NCBI GenBank assembly: GCA_910584035.1
Contig: CAJTZR010000019.1
Span: forward strand, 1-21,983
Reading direction: 5' to 3'
DNA: 21,983 bases
DNA from: an uncultured Christensenella sp.
Lineage (GTDB): Bacteria; Bacillota; Clostridia; Christensenellales; UBA3700
In this document: positions 1 to 8,905 of the stretch, piece by piece
How the letters are laid out: each line of letters begins with the position of its first letter
How positions within the stretch are numbered: the first letter of the stretch is position 1
The notes under the pieces: generated by a model
Seen by the model: the letters and a program-made list of their open reading frames with translations, nothing else
Told to the model about the DNA's origin: nothing
Database searches by the model: none
Program-made: the position numbers and the translations under genes

Positions 1-3000
1 TGACCACCAAATTGTGCTTTACCACCAAGTGGTTGTTGAGTAACAAGTGAGTAAGAACCTGTAGCTCTTGCGTGAATCTTATCATCAACCAAGTGAATAA
101 GTTTCAACATATACATATATCCAACAGTAACTGGGTTTTCAAACGCCTCACCAGTTCTACCATCATACAACTTAATCTTACCAGTTGGGCTAAGATTATT
201 TTCAATAAATAATTTCTTGATATCGTCCTCTGATGCTCCGTCAAATACTGGAGTTTCAACTTTCCAGTTAAGCATTTTAGCAACATAACCCAAGTGAACC
301 TCTAACACCTGTCCAATATTCATACGAGAAGGCACGCCCAATGGGTTAAGCACGATTTGCAATGGTGTACCATCTTCCATAAATGGCATATCTTCTTTTG
401 GCAATACTCTTGATACAACACCCTTGTTTCCGTGACGACCCGCCATCTTATCACCAACGCCAAGTTTACGTTTTTGAGCAACATAAACAACTACTTTCAT
501 ATTAACGCCAGGAGATAGCTCGTCCTTATTAGCTCTTGTAAATACCTTAACATCTACAACTATACCTTTTTGTCCGTGTGGCAATCTTAAAGAAGTATCT
601 CTAACATCTCTAACTTTTTCACCAAACATTGCTCTTAGCAATCTGTCTTCAGGAGTAAGGTCTGTCTCACCCTTAGGTGTAACTTTACCAACCAAAATAT
701 CTTCACTTGATACTGTACTACCAATTTGAATAATACCATCTTCGTCAAGATTTTTAATCATATCGTCACTTAAGTTAGGAATATCACGAGTGATTTGCTC
801 TGCACCTAGCTTACTGTCACGAGATTCGATTTCATACTCTTCGATATGAACAGAAGTAAATACATCGTCTTTTACCAAATCTTCACTGATAAGTATAGCG
901 TCCTCGTAGTTGTAACCTTCCCAAGACATAAAGCCGATAAGTATATTTTTACCAAGTGCCAACTCACCTTGTGAAGTTGCAGGTCCGTCAGCAATGATTT
1001 CACCTTTGTTAATCTTTTGTCCCAATGAAACAATAGGTCTTTGGTTTATGCAAGTGCCTTGGTTTGACCTTTCAAACTTACGCAATACATATTCTTTTCT
1101 AGTACCATCGTCACCAGTGATAACAACTTTTTCGCCGTCAACATAGCTTACTGTACCATCGATTTCAGATAAAATACATACGCCACTATCATAAGCGATT
1201 CTATGTTCGATACCTGTAGCAATGATAGGAGCTTCTGTTTTAATTAGTGGAACTGCTTGTCGTTGCATGTTAGAACCCATCAACGCACGAGATGTATCGT
1301 CGTTCTCTAAGAATGGGATAAGTGATGCAGCAACAGATACCAATTGTTTAGGGCTTACGTCCATATAGTCAACACGGCTTGCATCAACTTCACGGATATC
1401 TTCACGAATACGACAAGTAACACGCTTATTTTTAAAGCTGCCGTCATCATTTAATTCTACATTTGCTTGTGCAACAACATATTTATCTTCTTCGTCTGCT
1501 TGCAAATATTCAACAAAATCTGTAACAATTCCGTTTTCTTTGTCAACTTTGCGGTATGGAGCTTCAATAAAGCCATACTCATTAACTTTTGCATAAGTTG
1601 CAAGTGAAGAAATAAGACCGATGTTTTGACCTTCTGGTGTTTCGATAGGACACATTCTACCATAGTGAGAGTGGTGTACGTCACGAACCTCAAAGCTTGC
1701 ACATTCTCTATTTAAACCGCCAGGTCCTAGAGCAGATAACTTTCTCTTATGAGTAAGCTCAGCAATTGGATTGTGGTGGTCCATAAATTGTGACAATTGT
1801 GAAGAGCAGAAAAACTCTTTAATTACACTTGTTACAGGCTTAATATTGATATAAGATTGTGCATTTTGCTCGTTATCGTCTTGAGTAACACTCATACGCT
1901 CTTTGATAACTTTTTCCAATCTTACAAGACCTACACGCATTTGGTTTTGTAAAAGTTCACCAACCGCTCTAACTCTTCTGTTAGCCAAGTGGTCAATGTT
2001 ATCTGTTACACCAAAGCCTGATGCGTGAGCAAGGTTGATATTCATTGTAGCAATGATATCGTCCATTGTTATATGCTTAATCACTAACTCTTTAGCATTG
2101 TCTTTAATCTCTTGCAACAATTCATCGCCAGATTTATCAGACATAATTTTCTTTAAAGTAGGATAGTAAACTCTTTCATTAATACCAAGTTCCTCTGGAT
2201 TACAATCAACAAAAGCAGTTAGGTCAACAGTGTTGTTACCTATCATTTTGAATACGCCACCATCGCCATTAGCATTAACAAGCAACACCTCATTAATACC
2301 TGCGTTTTGGATATTCAAAGCAACATCTTCGCTAATAGTATCACCTTTCTTAACAAAGATTTCGCCGTCTTCGCTTACAACATCACTTGCTGCAACATAG
2401 CCAGTAATACGAGTAGCTAAAGAAAGCTTTTTGTTGAATTTATATCTACCAACTCTTTGAGTGTCATATCTCTTGCTGTCAAAGAACATATTGTTAATAA
2501 GTTCAGTAACACCCTCTGGAGTAGGAACTTCACCATTCTTTAATTTTTTGAATAGCTCAATCTTTGCATCGTCAACATTACGTGCAATATCCTTTTCCAT
2601 AGTATCTCTAAGCATTTGGTTATCACCAAATAACTCAAAAATATCCTCGTCAGTACCAAAACCTAACGCTCTGATAAATGTAGTAGCTGGCAACTTTCTC
2701 TTTCTATCTACAACAACATTCAATATATTGTTTGAATCTTGTTTAAACTCAAGCCAAGCACCTCTATTTGGTATAACAGTAGTATCAAAACGGTCAATAC
2801 CATTTCTATCCTTTTGAGATGTAGTATATACACCTGGGCTTCTAACCAATTGTGACACGATAACACGCTCCGCACCATTTATAATAAATGAACCGCTATC
2901 AGTCATCAATGGGAACTCACCCATAAACACATCGGTATCTATCATATAAGGTACTTCGTCCGCATTTTTCTTAATTAATCGTACTTTTACCCTCAATGGC

Positions 3001-3272
3001 ACTGCATATGTAGCATCTCTGTCCTTACACTCTTTAACAGAGTACTTTGGATTCATATCCAAGTAGTAATCCAAAAAATGTAGTTCCATTCTGCCTGCGT
3101 GGTCTCTTACTGGTGAAAAATCACGTAAAACCTCACCAATTCCCTTTTCCAAGAAATTTTTGTAAGAGTCCTTTTGCAAAGCGATAAAATATGGTATATC
3201 GATAGTCTCTTTTATGCTGCTAAAAGATACCCTCTCAGTCTTGCCATACTTAACTTTGTGAAAATTTGACAT
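1..3272 (-). CDS. rpoB: RNA polymerase beta subunit, C-terminus cut by window edge
   Basis: This gene encodes the beta subunit of the core RNA polymerase, which forms much of the catalytic cleft and the rifampicin pocket. The reading frame is open from ATG at 3272 to the window edge, about 1090 codons. The last visible residues (LGGKAQFGG) are the conserved switch-region segment that precedes roughly the last 100 residues in the family, so only the C-terminal end is missing. The rifampicin region is at about residues 490-517 (SSQLSQFMDHHNP, then THKRKLSALGPGG). Asp498, His508 and Ser513 match E. coli D516, H526 and S531, so no classic resistance change is present. Other family blocks seen are GDKMAGRHGNKG and the C-terminal HLVDDKIHARATGSYSLVTQ. 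AAGGAG lies 8 bases before the ATG. The protein lacks the large proteobacterial insertions. rplL is not adjacent; the upstream neighbour is an unrelated membrane protein. Confidence 0.98.
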   Translation of the reverse strand, partial: MSNFHKVKYGKTERVSFSSIKETIDIPYFIALQKDSYKNFLEKGIGEVLRDFSPVRDHAGRMELHFLDYYLDMNPKYSVKECKDRDATYAVPLRVKVRLIKKNADEVPYMIDTDVFMGEFPLMTDSGSFIINGAERVIVSQLVRSPGVYTTSQKDRNGIDRFDTTVIPNRGAWLEFKQDSNNILNVVVDRKRKLPATTFIRALGFGTDEDIFELFGDNQMLRDTMEKDIARNVDDAKIELFKKLKNGEVPTPEGVTELINNMFFDSKRYDTQRVGRYKFNKKLSLATRITGYVAASDVVSEDGEIFVKKGDTISEDVALNIQNAGINEVLLVNANGDGGVFKMIGNNTVDLTAFVDCNPEELGINERVYYPTLKKIMSDKSGDELLQEIKDNAKELVIKHITMDDIIATMNINLAHASGFGVTDNIDHLANRRVRAVGELLQNQMRVGLVRLEKVIKERMSVTQDDNEQNAQSYINIKPVTSVIKEFFCSSQLSQFMDHHNPIAELTHKRKLSALGPGGLNRECASFEVRDVHHSHYGRMCPIETPEGQNIGLISSLATYAKVNEYGFIEAPYRKVDKENGIVTDFVEYLQADEEDKYVVAQANVELNDDGSFKNKRVTCRIREDIREVDASRVDYMDVSPKQLVSVAASLIPFLENDDTSRALMGSNMQRQAVPLIKTEAPIIATGIEHRIAYDSGVCILSEIDGTVSYVDGEKVVITGDDGTRKEYVLRKFERSNQGTCINQRPIVSLGQKINKGEIIADGPATSQGELALGKNILIGFMSWEGYNYEDAILISEDLVKDDVFTSVHIEEYEIESRDSKLGAEQITRDIPNLSDDMIKNLDEDGIIQIGSTVSSEDILVGKVTPKGETDLTPEDRLLRAMFGEKVRDVRDTSLRLPHGQKGIVVDVKVFTRANKDELSPGVNMKVVVYVAQKRKLGVGDKMAGRHGNKGVVSRVLPKEDMPFMEDGTPLQIVLNPLGVPSRMNIGQVLEVHLGYVAKMLNWKVETPVFDGASEDDIKKLFIENNLSPTGKIKLYDGRTGEAFENPVTVGYMYMLKLIHLVDDKIHARATGSYSLVTQQPLGGKAQFGG

Positions 3273-3333
3273 ATTTCACTCTCCTTAATAAAAAAGTTTA
3301 ACACCGCATATAACGACATTATAATACCTTAGC

Positions 3334-3363
3334 ATTATACAACAATACACGTATATAAGTCAA
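3334..3363 (-). promoter_or_regulatory. sigma-A-type promoter of rpoB
   Basis: On the minus strand TTGACT and TATAAT are separated by 18 bases, giving a leader of about 55 bases before the rpoB start. A second TATAAT at 3318-3323 has only a poor -35 (ATTGTT at 17 bases). The call rests on match to consensus only. Confidence 0.65.
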
Positions 3364-3539
3364 ACATTTTATTTAAATAATTATATATTTAACGCAAAAT
3401 AACCTACGCATATAAAATAAAGTCAAATTCCGCCACTTTTTAACAAAAAAACCACCTAAAATCGCCAAATAAATTTACCTAAATTTTTCATTGTAAAATT
3501 TTAGTAACATTATTTTAGCCAACATATTTCTATTAATAT

Positions 3540-3990
3540 GACATTAAATTAATATCCATTGGTTATTTTACGGAATTTTACTCTACATTAAGTAGAATAT
3601 TGTTGTAAAATTTTGCAGTAAAATTACAAGTCAAAAACTTAGCTTGCTAAATTTGCACTTACATATTAAGCTTAAAAATTGTAGTAACATTCATAATCAA
3701 ATAACAATAATTATTTAATGTGTTTCAATTACATATAATGTTTGAAAATTATAGCAACATTTGCAACATTCACAAGCAATATGATTAATTAGCCACTTAT
3801 TGCCCTTGGCTATTCAGTTTGAAAATTGTATTTTCAAGCTAATAACTTTAGTTTCAAACGACTTTCAATTATGTATAATGTTTGAAAATTGTAGCAATAT
3901 TTACACGTAAATAACATTAATTAGCTAGTGACTTTCATTTATCCATAAGGCTTTATTAAAATTTAAATTGTGGGCAACATTTATTTTTTG
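3540..3990. repeat. Degenerate tandem repeat, period about 70 bp
   Basis: The clearest copies begin near 3655, 3723, 3863 and 3931. Copies 3723 and 3863 share TTTCAATTA, then TATAATGTTTGAAAATT, then TAGCAAYATTT. Aligning on the motif AAAATTGTAG gives positions 3681, 3751, 3828, 3891 and 3970, with intervals of 70, 77, 63 and 79. A second shared block, ATTAATTAGCYA, closes the units near 3784 and 3915. Weaker traces reach back to about 3490. The period is not a multiple of three and stops are frequent, so the array is not coding. Confidence 0.6.
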
Positions 3991-4074
3991 CATAAGCATT
4001 AAACTAACAAATCTGGTATAGTGGTTGTTAAGTGAACTTTTTGTGCGTCTTTTATTTCACTAAAGCTGTAAGAA

Positions 4075-4109
4075 AAACCAAACATTGAGAAAATCTCAAT
4101 GTTTGGTTT
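4075..4109 (-). terminator. Terminator after the DUF1648 gene
   Basis: A perfect 16 bp inverted repeat (4075-4090 with 4094-4109) has a three-base loop. On the minus strand the 3' arm ends in GGTTTTTCTT, a short U-tract. On the plus strand no T-run follows, so it probably ends transcription of the membrane protein gene at 4323-5222 and insulates rpoB. Confidence 0.8.
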
Positions 4110-4322
4110 AATAATTAATTTGATTTTTTGTAAAATTTGTCCAAAAATACTCTTAATTTTAGCAATTTTCTACAATAAAAATAAAGCTACTTTAAAAATC
4201 GTTCTTTATTTTTAGTATTTTCTTACAATTCCAATAATTTAATTTAAAAAAATCACTCTATAATTTATTAAATTTTTCTTATTAAATTCCCTTAAAAGCT
4301 CAAAAACTAATGAAAATTTTAA

Positions 4323-5222
4323 TTATACATTATCAATTTTACTATCGCTAATACTTTCTTGTTCCTTGTAATTGTTACTATCTAATTCCTTATCATTTAT
4401 ACTATCTAGTCCCTTGTTGTTATCACTATCTTGTTCGTTAACGCTATTATTCTCTAACTCATTAACATTATTAAAATCTTGTGCATTTTTGCTACTATTC
4501 TCTAATTCGTTATTAGCATTACTATCTTGCAAAATATCTACAGATTGTTCTTCGCTTAAAACTTTATTTTCACCAACTACAACTGCACTTTTTAAAGATT
4601 TTTTTTGCAAATATCTTAAACCTAGACATACACCAAGCAATATTGCAAGTAACACAAAGAAAACTATAAATGAATAAAAGTTATTAAGCATAACACAACC
4701 AATTGCAATACCCATACCGCATAAATACAATAACATTAATGGAATTAATTCAAATATTATATCAGACTTAAGCTTAAGATTAATTTTTTTCTTATTTGTA
4801 AAAGGTAGCACGTGTGCATAAGTCAGTAATGCACAACCAAGCAATGTCAAAATCATAGACACTCTTTGTTCCAATACAAAAGGATTCATAATGCTATTAT
4901 TTGAGATAATAACAATCAAGTAAATAGCTACACCAATAAAGGAAAGTGACATAATTATTGAACCGCACAAACCGCAAGTTCTAGTTACTTTACTCATTTC
5001 AACTTTATGGAAAACTATTGCCATTATAAGCGGTATCAAGTAAAATAAAAATGCCACTATAAACAACTCGTACCTTGAGCCATATCTTGTAACCTCACCT
5101 TGCGAATTAAAATGTGCAGCAATTTCCTTGTGCATAAAGCACATTGAAAGCAAAACAATTGTAAAGATAATGCAAGGCAAAACCATTGCTGTTATTGTCA
5201 ATATTTTTTCAGATTTTTTCAT
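4323..5222 (-). CDS. DUF1648 (SdpI-related) membrane protein with repetitive acidic tail
   Basis: This is a 299-residue integral membrane protein. Residues ~30-70 carry the DUF1648 signature (IAAHFNSQGEVTRYGSR followed by a hydrophobic helix). This domain occurs in SdpI-type immunity proteins and in many uncharacterised Firmicute membrane proteins. I see about six hydrophobic segments, near residues 8-28, 50-72, 84-108, 118-138, 156-177 and 180-204. Residues ~215-299 form a hydrophilic Asn/Asp/Glu/Ser-rich tail; from 238 on it consists of 16-residue imperfect repeats (NELENSSKNAQDFNNV, NELENNSVNEQDSDNN, and two more diverged). AAAGGA lies 4 bases before the ATG. It appears to be a single-gene unit closed by the hairpin at 4075-4109. 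A role in peptide immunity or signalling is only suggested by the domain; no toxin or autorepressor gene is next to it. Confidence 0.8.
   Translation of the reverse strand: MKKSEKILTITAMVLPCIIFTIVLLSMCFMHKEIAAHFNSQGEVTRYGSRYELFIVAFLFYLIPLIMAIVFHKVEMSKVTRTCGLCGSIIMSLSFIGVAIYLIVIISNNSIMNPFVLEQRVSMILTLLGCALLTYAHVLPFTNKKKINLKLKSDIIFELIPLMLLYLCGMGIAIGCVMLNNFYSFIVFFVLLAILLGVCLGLRYLQKKSLKSAVVVGENKVLSEEQSVDILQDSNANNELENSSKNAQDFNNVNELENNSVNEQDSDNNKGLDSINDKELDSNNYKEQESISDSKIDNV
4326..4511 (-). repeat. 48 bp (16 residue) tandem repeat inside the DUF1648 gene
   Basis: The sequence ATCTTG recurs at 4428, 4476 and 4524, exactly 48 bases apart, inside the region that encodes the tail. The repeats stay in frame and translate into four 14-16 residue units, the first two most alike. 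Confidence 0.75.
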
Positions 5223-5541
5223 ACTTTCCTTTAATCAAATAAATGCAAACTTAATTACACTTACAAATTTTAATCTTTTATTTAAATGTACCATAAAATC
5301 ATAAACAAATATAATTTTATAACATTACAATTATCTTTATAATGTTTTTATAATAAATTCCTATTCTAAAGTGTTGTTAAATTTAAACCAACTTAAATTT
5401 ATTCAAGAGCAACAAATAAAGTTTAGTAGTTCTTATATAAATCAAAACTTTACGTTCTAACTAACTTATACAACATAACTATAAACTAATTTATAAGTTG
5501 ATAATAAATATTTAAATAAAATAATACATATTATATAAATA
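5223..5541. other. AT-rich gap between glnS and the DUF1648 gene
   Basis: No gene is visible. AACATTA (5321-5327) and TAATGTT (5340-5346) form an inverted repeat about 100 bases before the DUF1648 start, a possible operator or hairpin. AATAATA (5520-5526) and TATTATT (5540-5546) could form a weak AT-only hairpin over the glnS stop, followed on the minus strand by TTATTT. Neither is strong enough to call alone. Confidence 0.5.
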
Positions 5542-7179
5542 TTATTTATTATTAATATTAAAGCTATCTTTTAATGACACAATGCGATTAAATTCATACT
5601 TGCCGTCTTTTCCATAGTTTTTAGTTGCACTATAGTAACCTATTCTCATAAATTGGAATCTATCATATGCTTTTGCATTTTTAAGACTACTTTCAGCAAC
5701 AGCCTTGTCATAAACAATGTGTGAGTTTGGATTTAATCTATTATTAAAGTCACCCTCGCCGTCTAATAGTAAGTAGTCATAATCGTGCAAAACACAAGGT
5801 AAATAATCTTTTGCATTAACCCATTGTATAACTCCCTTAACTTTCATACCAGCATTGCTACCGCCACTCTTACTATCAGGAATAATCTCAACTGTAACAC
5901 TTAAAACATTGCCATTGCTATCACACTCGTGGCTCTTATATTGTACTATATATGAATTTCTCAATCTTACAGTGCCACCAACAACTAGTCTTTTATACTT
6001 TGCTGGCGGGTCAATTATAAAGTCATCACGCTCAATAAATATCTCATTACTAAATGTCACTTTATGATATTGCTTAACTTCGGCATTTGGATTGTTTTCA
6101 ACCTCATAAACCTCGTCATTAACGCCAAGAATAATCATTTTAATAGGGTCTTTTACCACCATTGCTCTGTCAGCATTTGCATTTAGGTTTTCCCTAACAC
6201 AATACTCAAGCATAGCAGTATTGACCTCACTATTTGCTTTGGCAACACCAACTCTTTCGCAAAAATCTCTAATTGCCTCTGCTGGATAACCTCTTTCTCT
6301 CATACCGCTAAGTGTTGGCATACGTGGGTCAGACCAGCCGTCTACAAAGCCCTCCTCAACTAACTTTTTAAGGTATCTTTTTGACATAATAGTTCTATTC
6401 ATATTAAGTCTTGCAAACTCAATCTGTCTAGGTCCGCCTACCTCAAAACCGCAATTAATCTTTACCCAATCATATAGAGGTCTATGGTCCTCAAACTCCA
6501 AAGTACAAATACTATGAGTAATACCCTCAAAAGCATCCTCTAGTGGGTGAGCAAAGTCGTACATAGGATAAATGCACCATTTATCACCCGTTCTGTGATG
6601 TGTTTCACGCAAAATACGATAGATAATAGGGTCACGCATATTGATATTAGGACTTGCCATATCAATTTTTGCACGCAAAACTTTGCTTCCGTCTGGGAAT
6701 TCGCCCTCTTTCATACGGCGGAACAAGTCAAGGTTTTCCTCAACACTCCTATCCCTGAAAGGAGAATTTTTGCCAGGAGTTGTCAATGTTCCTCTGTTTT
6801 CTCTGATTTCGTCGCCTGTCATATCGCAAACAAATGCCAAACCTTTTTTTATTAGCAATACAGCACACTCATACATTCTGTCAAAATAGTCTGAGGCATA
6901 AAGCTCTTTATCCCACTTAAAACCTAGCCATTCAATATCTTTTTTAATGCTATCTACATACTCAACATCTTCTTTAGCTGGGTTTGTATCATCATATCTA
7001 AGGTTGCACTTGCCGTGATACTTTTCTTTCATACCAAAGTTAATGCACAAGCTTTTTGCGTGTCCTATATGTAAGTAGCCGTTTGGTTCGGGTGGAAATC
7101 TAGTTATAATCTCACTATGCTTTCCACTTTCCAAATCATTATTTATAATTTCCTCAATAAAATTTGTTGACTTTTCCAT
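5542..7179 (-). CDS. glnS: Glutaminyl-tRNA synthetase
   Basis: This class I aminoacyl-tRNA synthetase charges tRNA-Gln directly with glutamine in the cytosol. Its 545 residues are close to the 554 of the E. coli enzyme. The ATP-binding HIGH motif is at residues 37-40 within PPEPNGYLHIGHAKS, and the KMSKS-type loop is MSKR at 265-268. The segment CNLRYDDTNPAKEDVEYVDS and the later GWSDPRMPTLSGMRERGYP are diagnostic for GlnRS rather than GluRS. The C-terminal anticodon-binding beta-barrels are complete, and there is no YqeY-like extension. The ATG lies only 2 bases after the fhs stop, with AAAGGA inside the 3' end of fhs, so the two genes are translationally linked. Many Firmicutes lack GlnRS and use GluRS plus GatCAB, so this gene marks a lineage that acquired the direct route; transfer is inferred from family history, not from composition here. 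Confidence 0.97.
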   Translation of the reverse strand: MEKSTNFIEEIINNDLESGKHSEIITRFPPEPNGYLHIGHAKSLCINFGMKEKYHGKCNLRYDDTNPAKEDVEYVDSIKKDIEWLGFKWDKELYASDYFDRMYECAVLLIKKGLAFVCDMTGDEIRENRGTLTTPGKNSPFRDRSVEENLDLFRRMKEGEFPDGSKVLRAKIDMASPNINMRDPIIYRILRETHHRTGDKWCIYPMYDFAHPLEDAFEGITHSICTLEFEDHRPLYDWVKINCGFEVGGPRQIEFARLNMNRTIMSKRYLKKLVEEGFVDGWSDPRMPTLSGMRERGYPAEAIRDFCERVGVAKANSEVNTAMLEYCVRENLNANADRAMVVKDPIKMIILGVNDEVYEVENNPNAEVKQYHKVTFSNEIFIERDDFIIDPPAKYKRLVVGGTVRLRNSYIVQYKSHECDSNGNVLSVTVEIIPDSKSGGSNAGMKVKGVIQWVNAKDYLPCVLHDYDYLLLDGEGDFNNRLNPNSHIVYDKAVAESSLKNAKAYDRFQFMRIGYYSATKNYGKDGKYEFNRIVSLKDSFNINNK

Positions 7180-7181
7180 TA

Positions 7182-8834
7182 TTAAAATAATCCTTTTATA
7201 ACATTATTTTCATCTATTTCCATATTGCAACCAGCTGGTGATTTACCAAGCCCTGGCATTAGCATTATGCTACCCGCAATTGCTACAATAAATTTTGCAC
7301 CCGTTCTAATTTGAATATCTTGAACGTGTAATACAAAATCTTTAGGTCTACCAAGCAAAGTTTGGTCATCTGAGAAAGAGTATTGTGTTTTAGCAATACA
7401 AACTGGATAATCTTCAACCCCAAGTTCTTTACAAAGTGCAATATTGTTTAAAGCTTGCTTTGTAAAATCTACTCTGCTTGCACCATAAACTTTAGTAGCA
7501 ATTTTTTCAATCTTTGTTTTAATATCGTCTTTCAAATCGTAAGCATATTTTAACTTTTTGTTATTGTTATCAGCTATCTCAACAACAGCTTTTGCAAGTT
7601 CAACGCTACCCGCAGAACCTTTTGCCCAACTTTCACAAAGCACAACGTTAGCACCATATTCTTTACACTTATTACGAACAAACTCGATTTCCTTATCCGT
7701 ATCAGTAATAAACTTGTTAATAGCTACAACCACATTACAACCAAATACATTTGTAAGGTTGTCAATATGTCCAAGCAAGTTACAAATACCGCCGTCCAAA
7801 GCTGACATATCCTCTTTGTCAAACTCTGACTTTTTACCGCCATTATATTTTAATGCCCTAATAGTAGCTACTAAACAAACACAATCTGGCTCAATCCCCG
7901 CAACTCTGCATTTAATGTCAAGGAATTTTTCCGCACCCAAGTCAGCACCAAAGCCCGCCTCTGTAATAGTGTAATCACTTAGTGACATTGCTAGTTTTGT
8001 TGCAATCACAGTATTGCAACCGTGAGCAATATTCGCAAAAGGTCCGCCGTGGATAATAGCTGGAGTGCCTTCCAAAGTTTGTACCAAGTTAGGCTTGATA
8101 GCCTCTTTCATAACTATAGCTACAGCGTCCTCAATTTTTAAATCGTGACAAGTAACTGGTTTACCCTCATAGTTATATGCAACGATAATATCACCTACAC
8201 GCTTTTTAAAGTCCATTAGGTCACTAGACAAGCAGAATACAGCCATAATTTCAGATGCAGCAGTTATATTGAAATGGTCCTCACGAGGAACGCCGTTCAA
8301 CTTGCCACCAAGTCCTACAATAACATTCCTTAAAGCTCTATCATTCAAGTCTACACATCTATTCCAAGTGATTCTACGAACATCAATACCCAAACTATTG
8401 CCTTGTTGAATATGGTTATCCAAAATAGCAGCAATCAAGTTGTTAGCTGTAGTAACTGCGTGCAAATCGCCAGTAAAGTTAAGATTTATATCCTCCATTG
8501 GCAAAACTTGAGCGTGTCCCCCACCAGTTGCACCACCTTTGATACCAAACACTGGTCCTAAAGATGGTTCACGCAAAGCAAGACAAACCTTTTTGCCGAT
8601 TTTAGCCATACCATCCGCAAGACCAATAGAAGTTGTAGTTTTACCCTCACCAAGACTGGTTGGATTGATAGCTGTAACTAAAATCATTTTGCCCTTTTTC
8701 TTACCTGGCTTAACATTGATTTTTGCTTTGTAATGTCCGTAAGGGTCAATATCCTTATCACTCAAACCAAGCTTTTTAGCTACTTCGCTTATCTCTAACA
8801 TTTGGGTCGCATTTGCAATCTCTATATCTGTCAT
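7182..8834 (-). CDS. fhs: Formate--tetrahydrofolate ligase
   Basis: The enzyme couples formate to tetrahydrofolate using ATP, giving 10-formyl-THF for purines, initiator tRNA formylation or the Wood-Ljungdahl methyl branch. From ATG at 8834 it has 550 residues, close to the usual ~556. The nucleotide-binding segment GEGKTTTS is at residues 62-69. Further family blocks are REPSLGPVFGIKGGATGGG, EDINLNFTGDLHAVT, GGPFANIAHGCN, TEAGFGADLGAEKF and the C-terminal MPGLGKSPAGCNMEID. I chose 8834 because AGGAG lies 6 bases upstream and the protein then begins MTDIEIANA, as in homologues. A TTG 39 bases further upstream (8873) follows AAGGGGTGG and cannot be fully excluded. The gene is second in an operon, 71 bases after the DUF1858 gene and 2 bases before glnS. 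No other Wood-Ljungdahl gene is in the window. Confidence 0.97.
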   Translation of the reverse strand: MTDIEIANATQMLEISEVAKKLGLSDKDIDPYGHYKAKINVKPGKKKGKMILVTAINPTSLGEGKTTTSIGLADGMAKIGKKVCLALREPSLGPVFGIKGGATGGGHAQVLPMEDINLNFTGDLHAVTTANNLIAAILDNHIQQGNSLGIDVRRITWNRCVDLNDRALRNVIVGLGGKLNGVPREDHFNITAASEIMAVFCLSSDLMDFKKRVGDIIVAYNYEGKPVTCHDLKIEDAVAIVMKEAIKPNLVQTLEGTPAIIHGGPFANIAHGCNTVIATKLAMSLSDYTITEAGFGADLGAEKFLDIKCRVAGIEPDCVCLVATIRALKYNGGKKSEFDKEDMSALDGGICNLLGHIDNLTNVFGCNVVVAINKFITDTDKEIEFVRNKCKEYGANVVLCESWAKGSAGSVELAKAVVEIADNNNKKLKYAYDLKDDIKTKIEKIATKVYGASRVDFTKQALNNIALCKELGVEDYPVCIAKTQYSFSDDQTLLGRPKDFVLHVQDIQIRTGAKFIVAIAGSIMLMPGLGKSPAGCNMEIDENNVIKGLF

Positions 8835-8905
8835 ATCTATCTCCTGTGTACTTTTTTCAAATTTAAAAATCAAGATACCACCCCTTTTGGAATGGTAATC
8901 TCAAA

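Larger units (their letters stand above)
3273..4322. other. Non-coding gap with degenerate repeats
   Basis: No plausible gene is visible on either strand; stops are dense in all frames. Next to rpoB it holds the rpoB promoter, and next to the DUF1648 gene it holds a terminator. The middle, about 3540-3990, is made of diverged direct repeats (separate entry). AGTGAA at 4031-4036 can pair with TTCACT at 4056-4061 across a long loop, which I regard as weak. Confidence 0.7.

Noticed and set aside
2461..2817. Plus-strand open frame of 118 codons within rpoB
   Set aside because: The opposite strand is unbroken, well conserved rpoB; the frame has no binding site or recognisable domain.
4372..4677. 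Plus-strand open frame of 101 codons
   Set aside because: It is the antisense shadow of the DUF1648 tail; its Leu/Ser repeats are the reverse of the Asn/Glu repeats.
8835..8873. TTG start adding 13 residues to fhs
   Set aside because: ATG at 8834 has AGGAG at ideal distance and matches the N-terminus of homologues.
8873..8892. GGGGTGGTATC upstream of fhs, resembling the conserved box of T-box riboswitches
   Set aside because: Only 71 bases separate the two genes, so there is no room for stem I, and no terminator/antiterminator pair or ACCGCG sequence follows.
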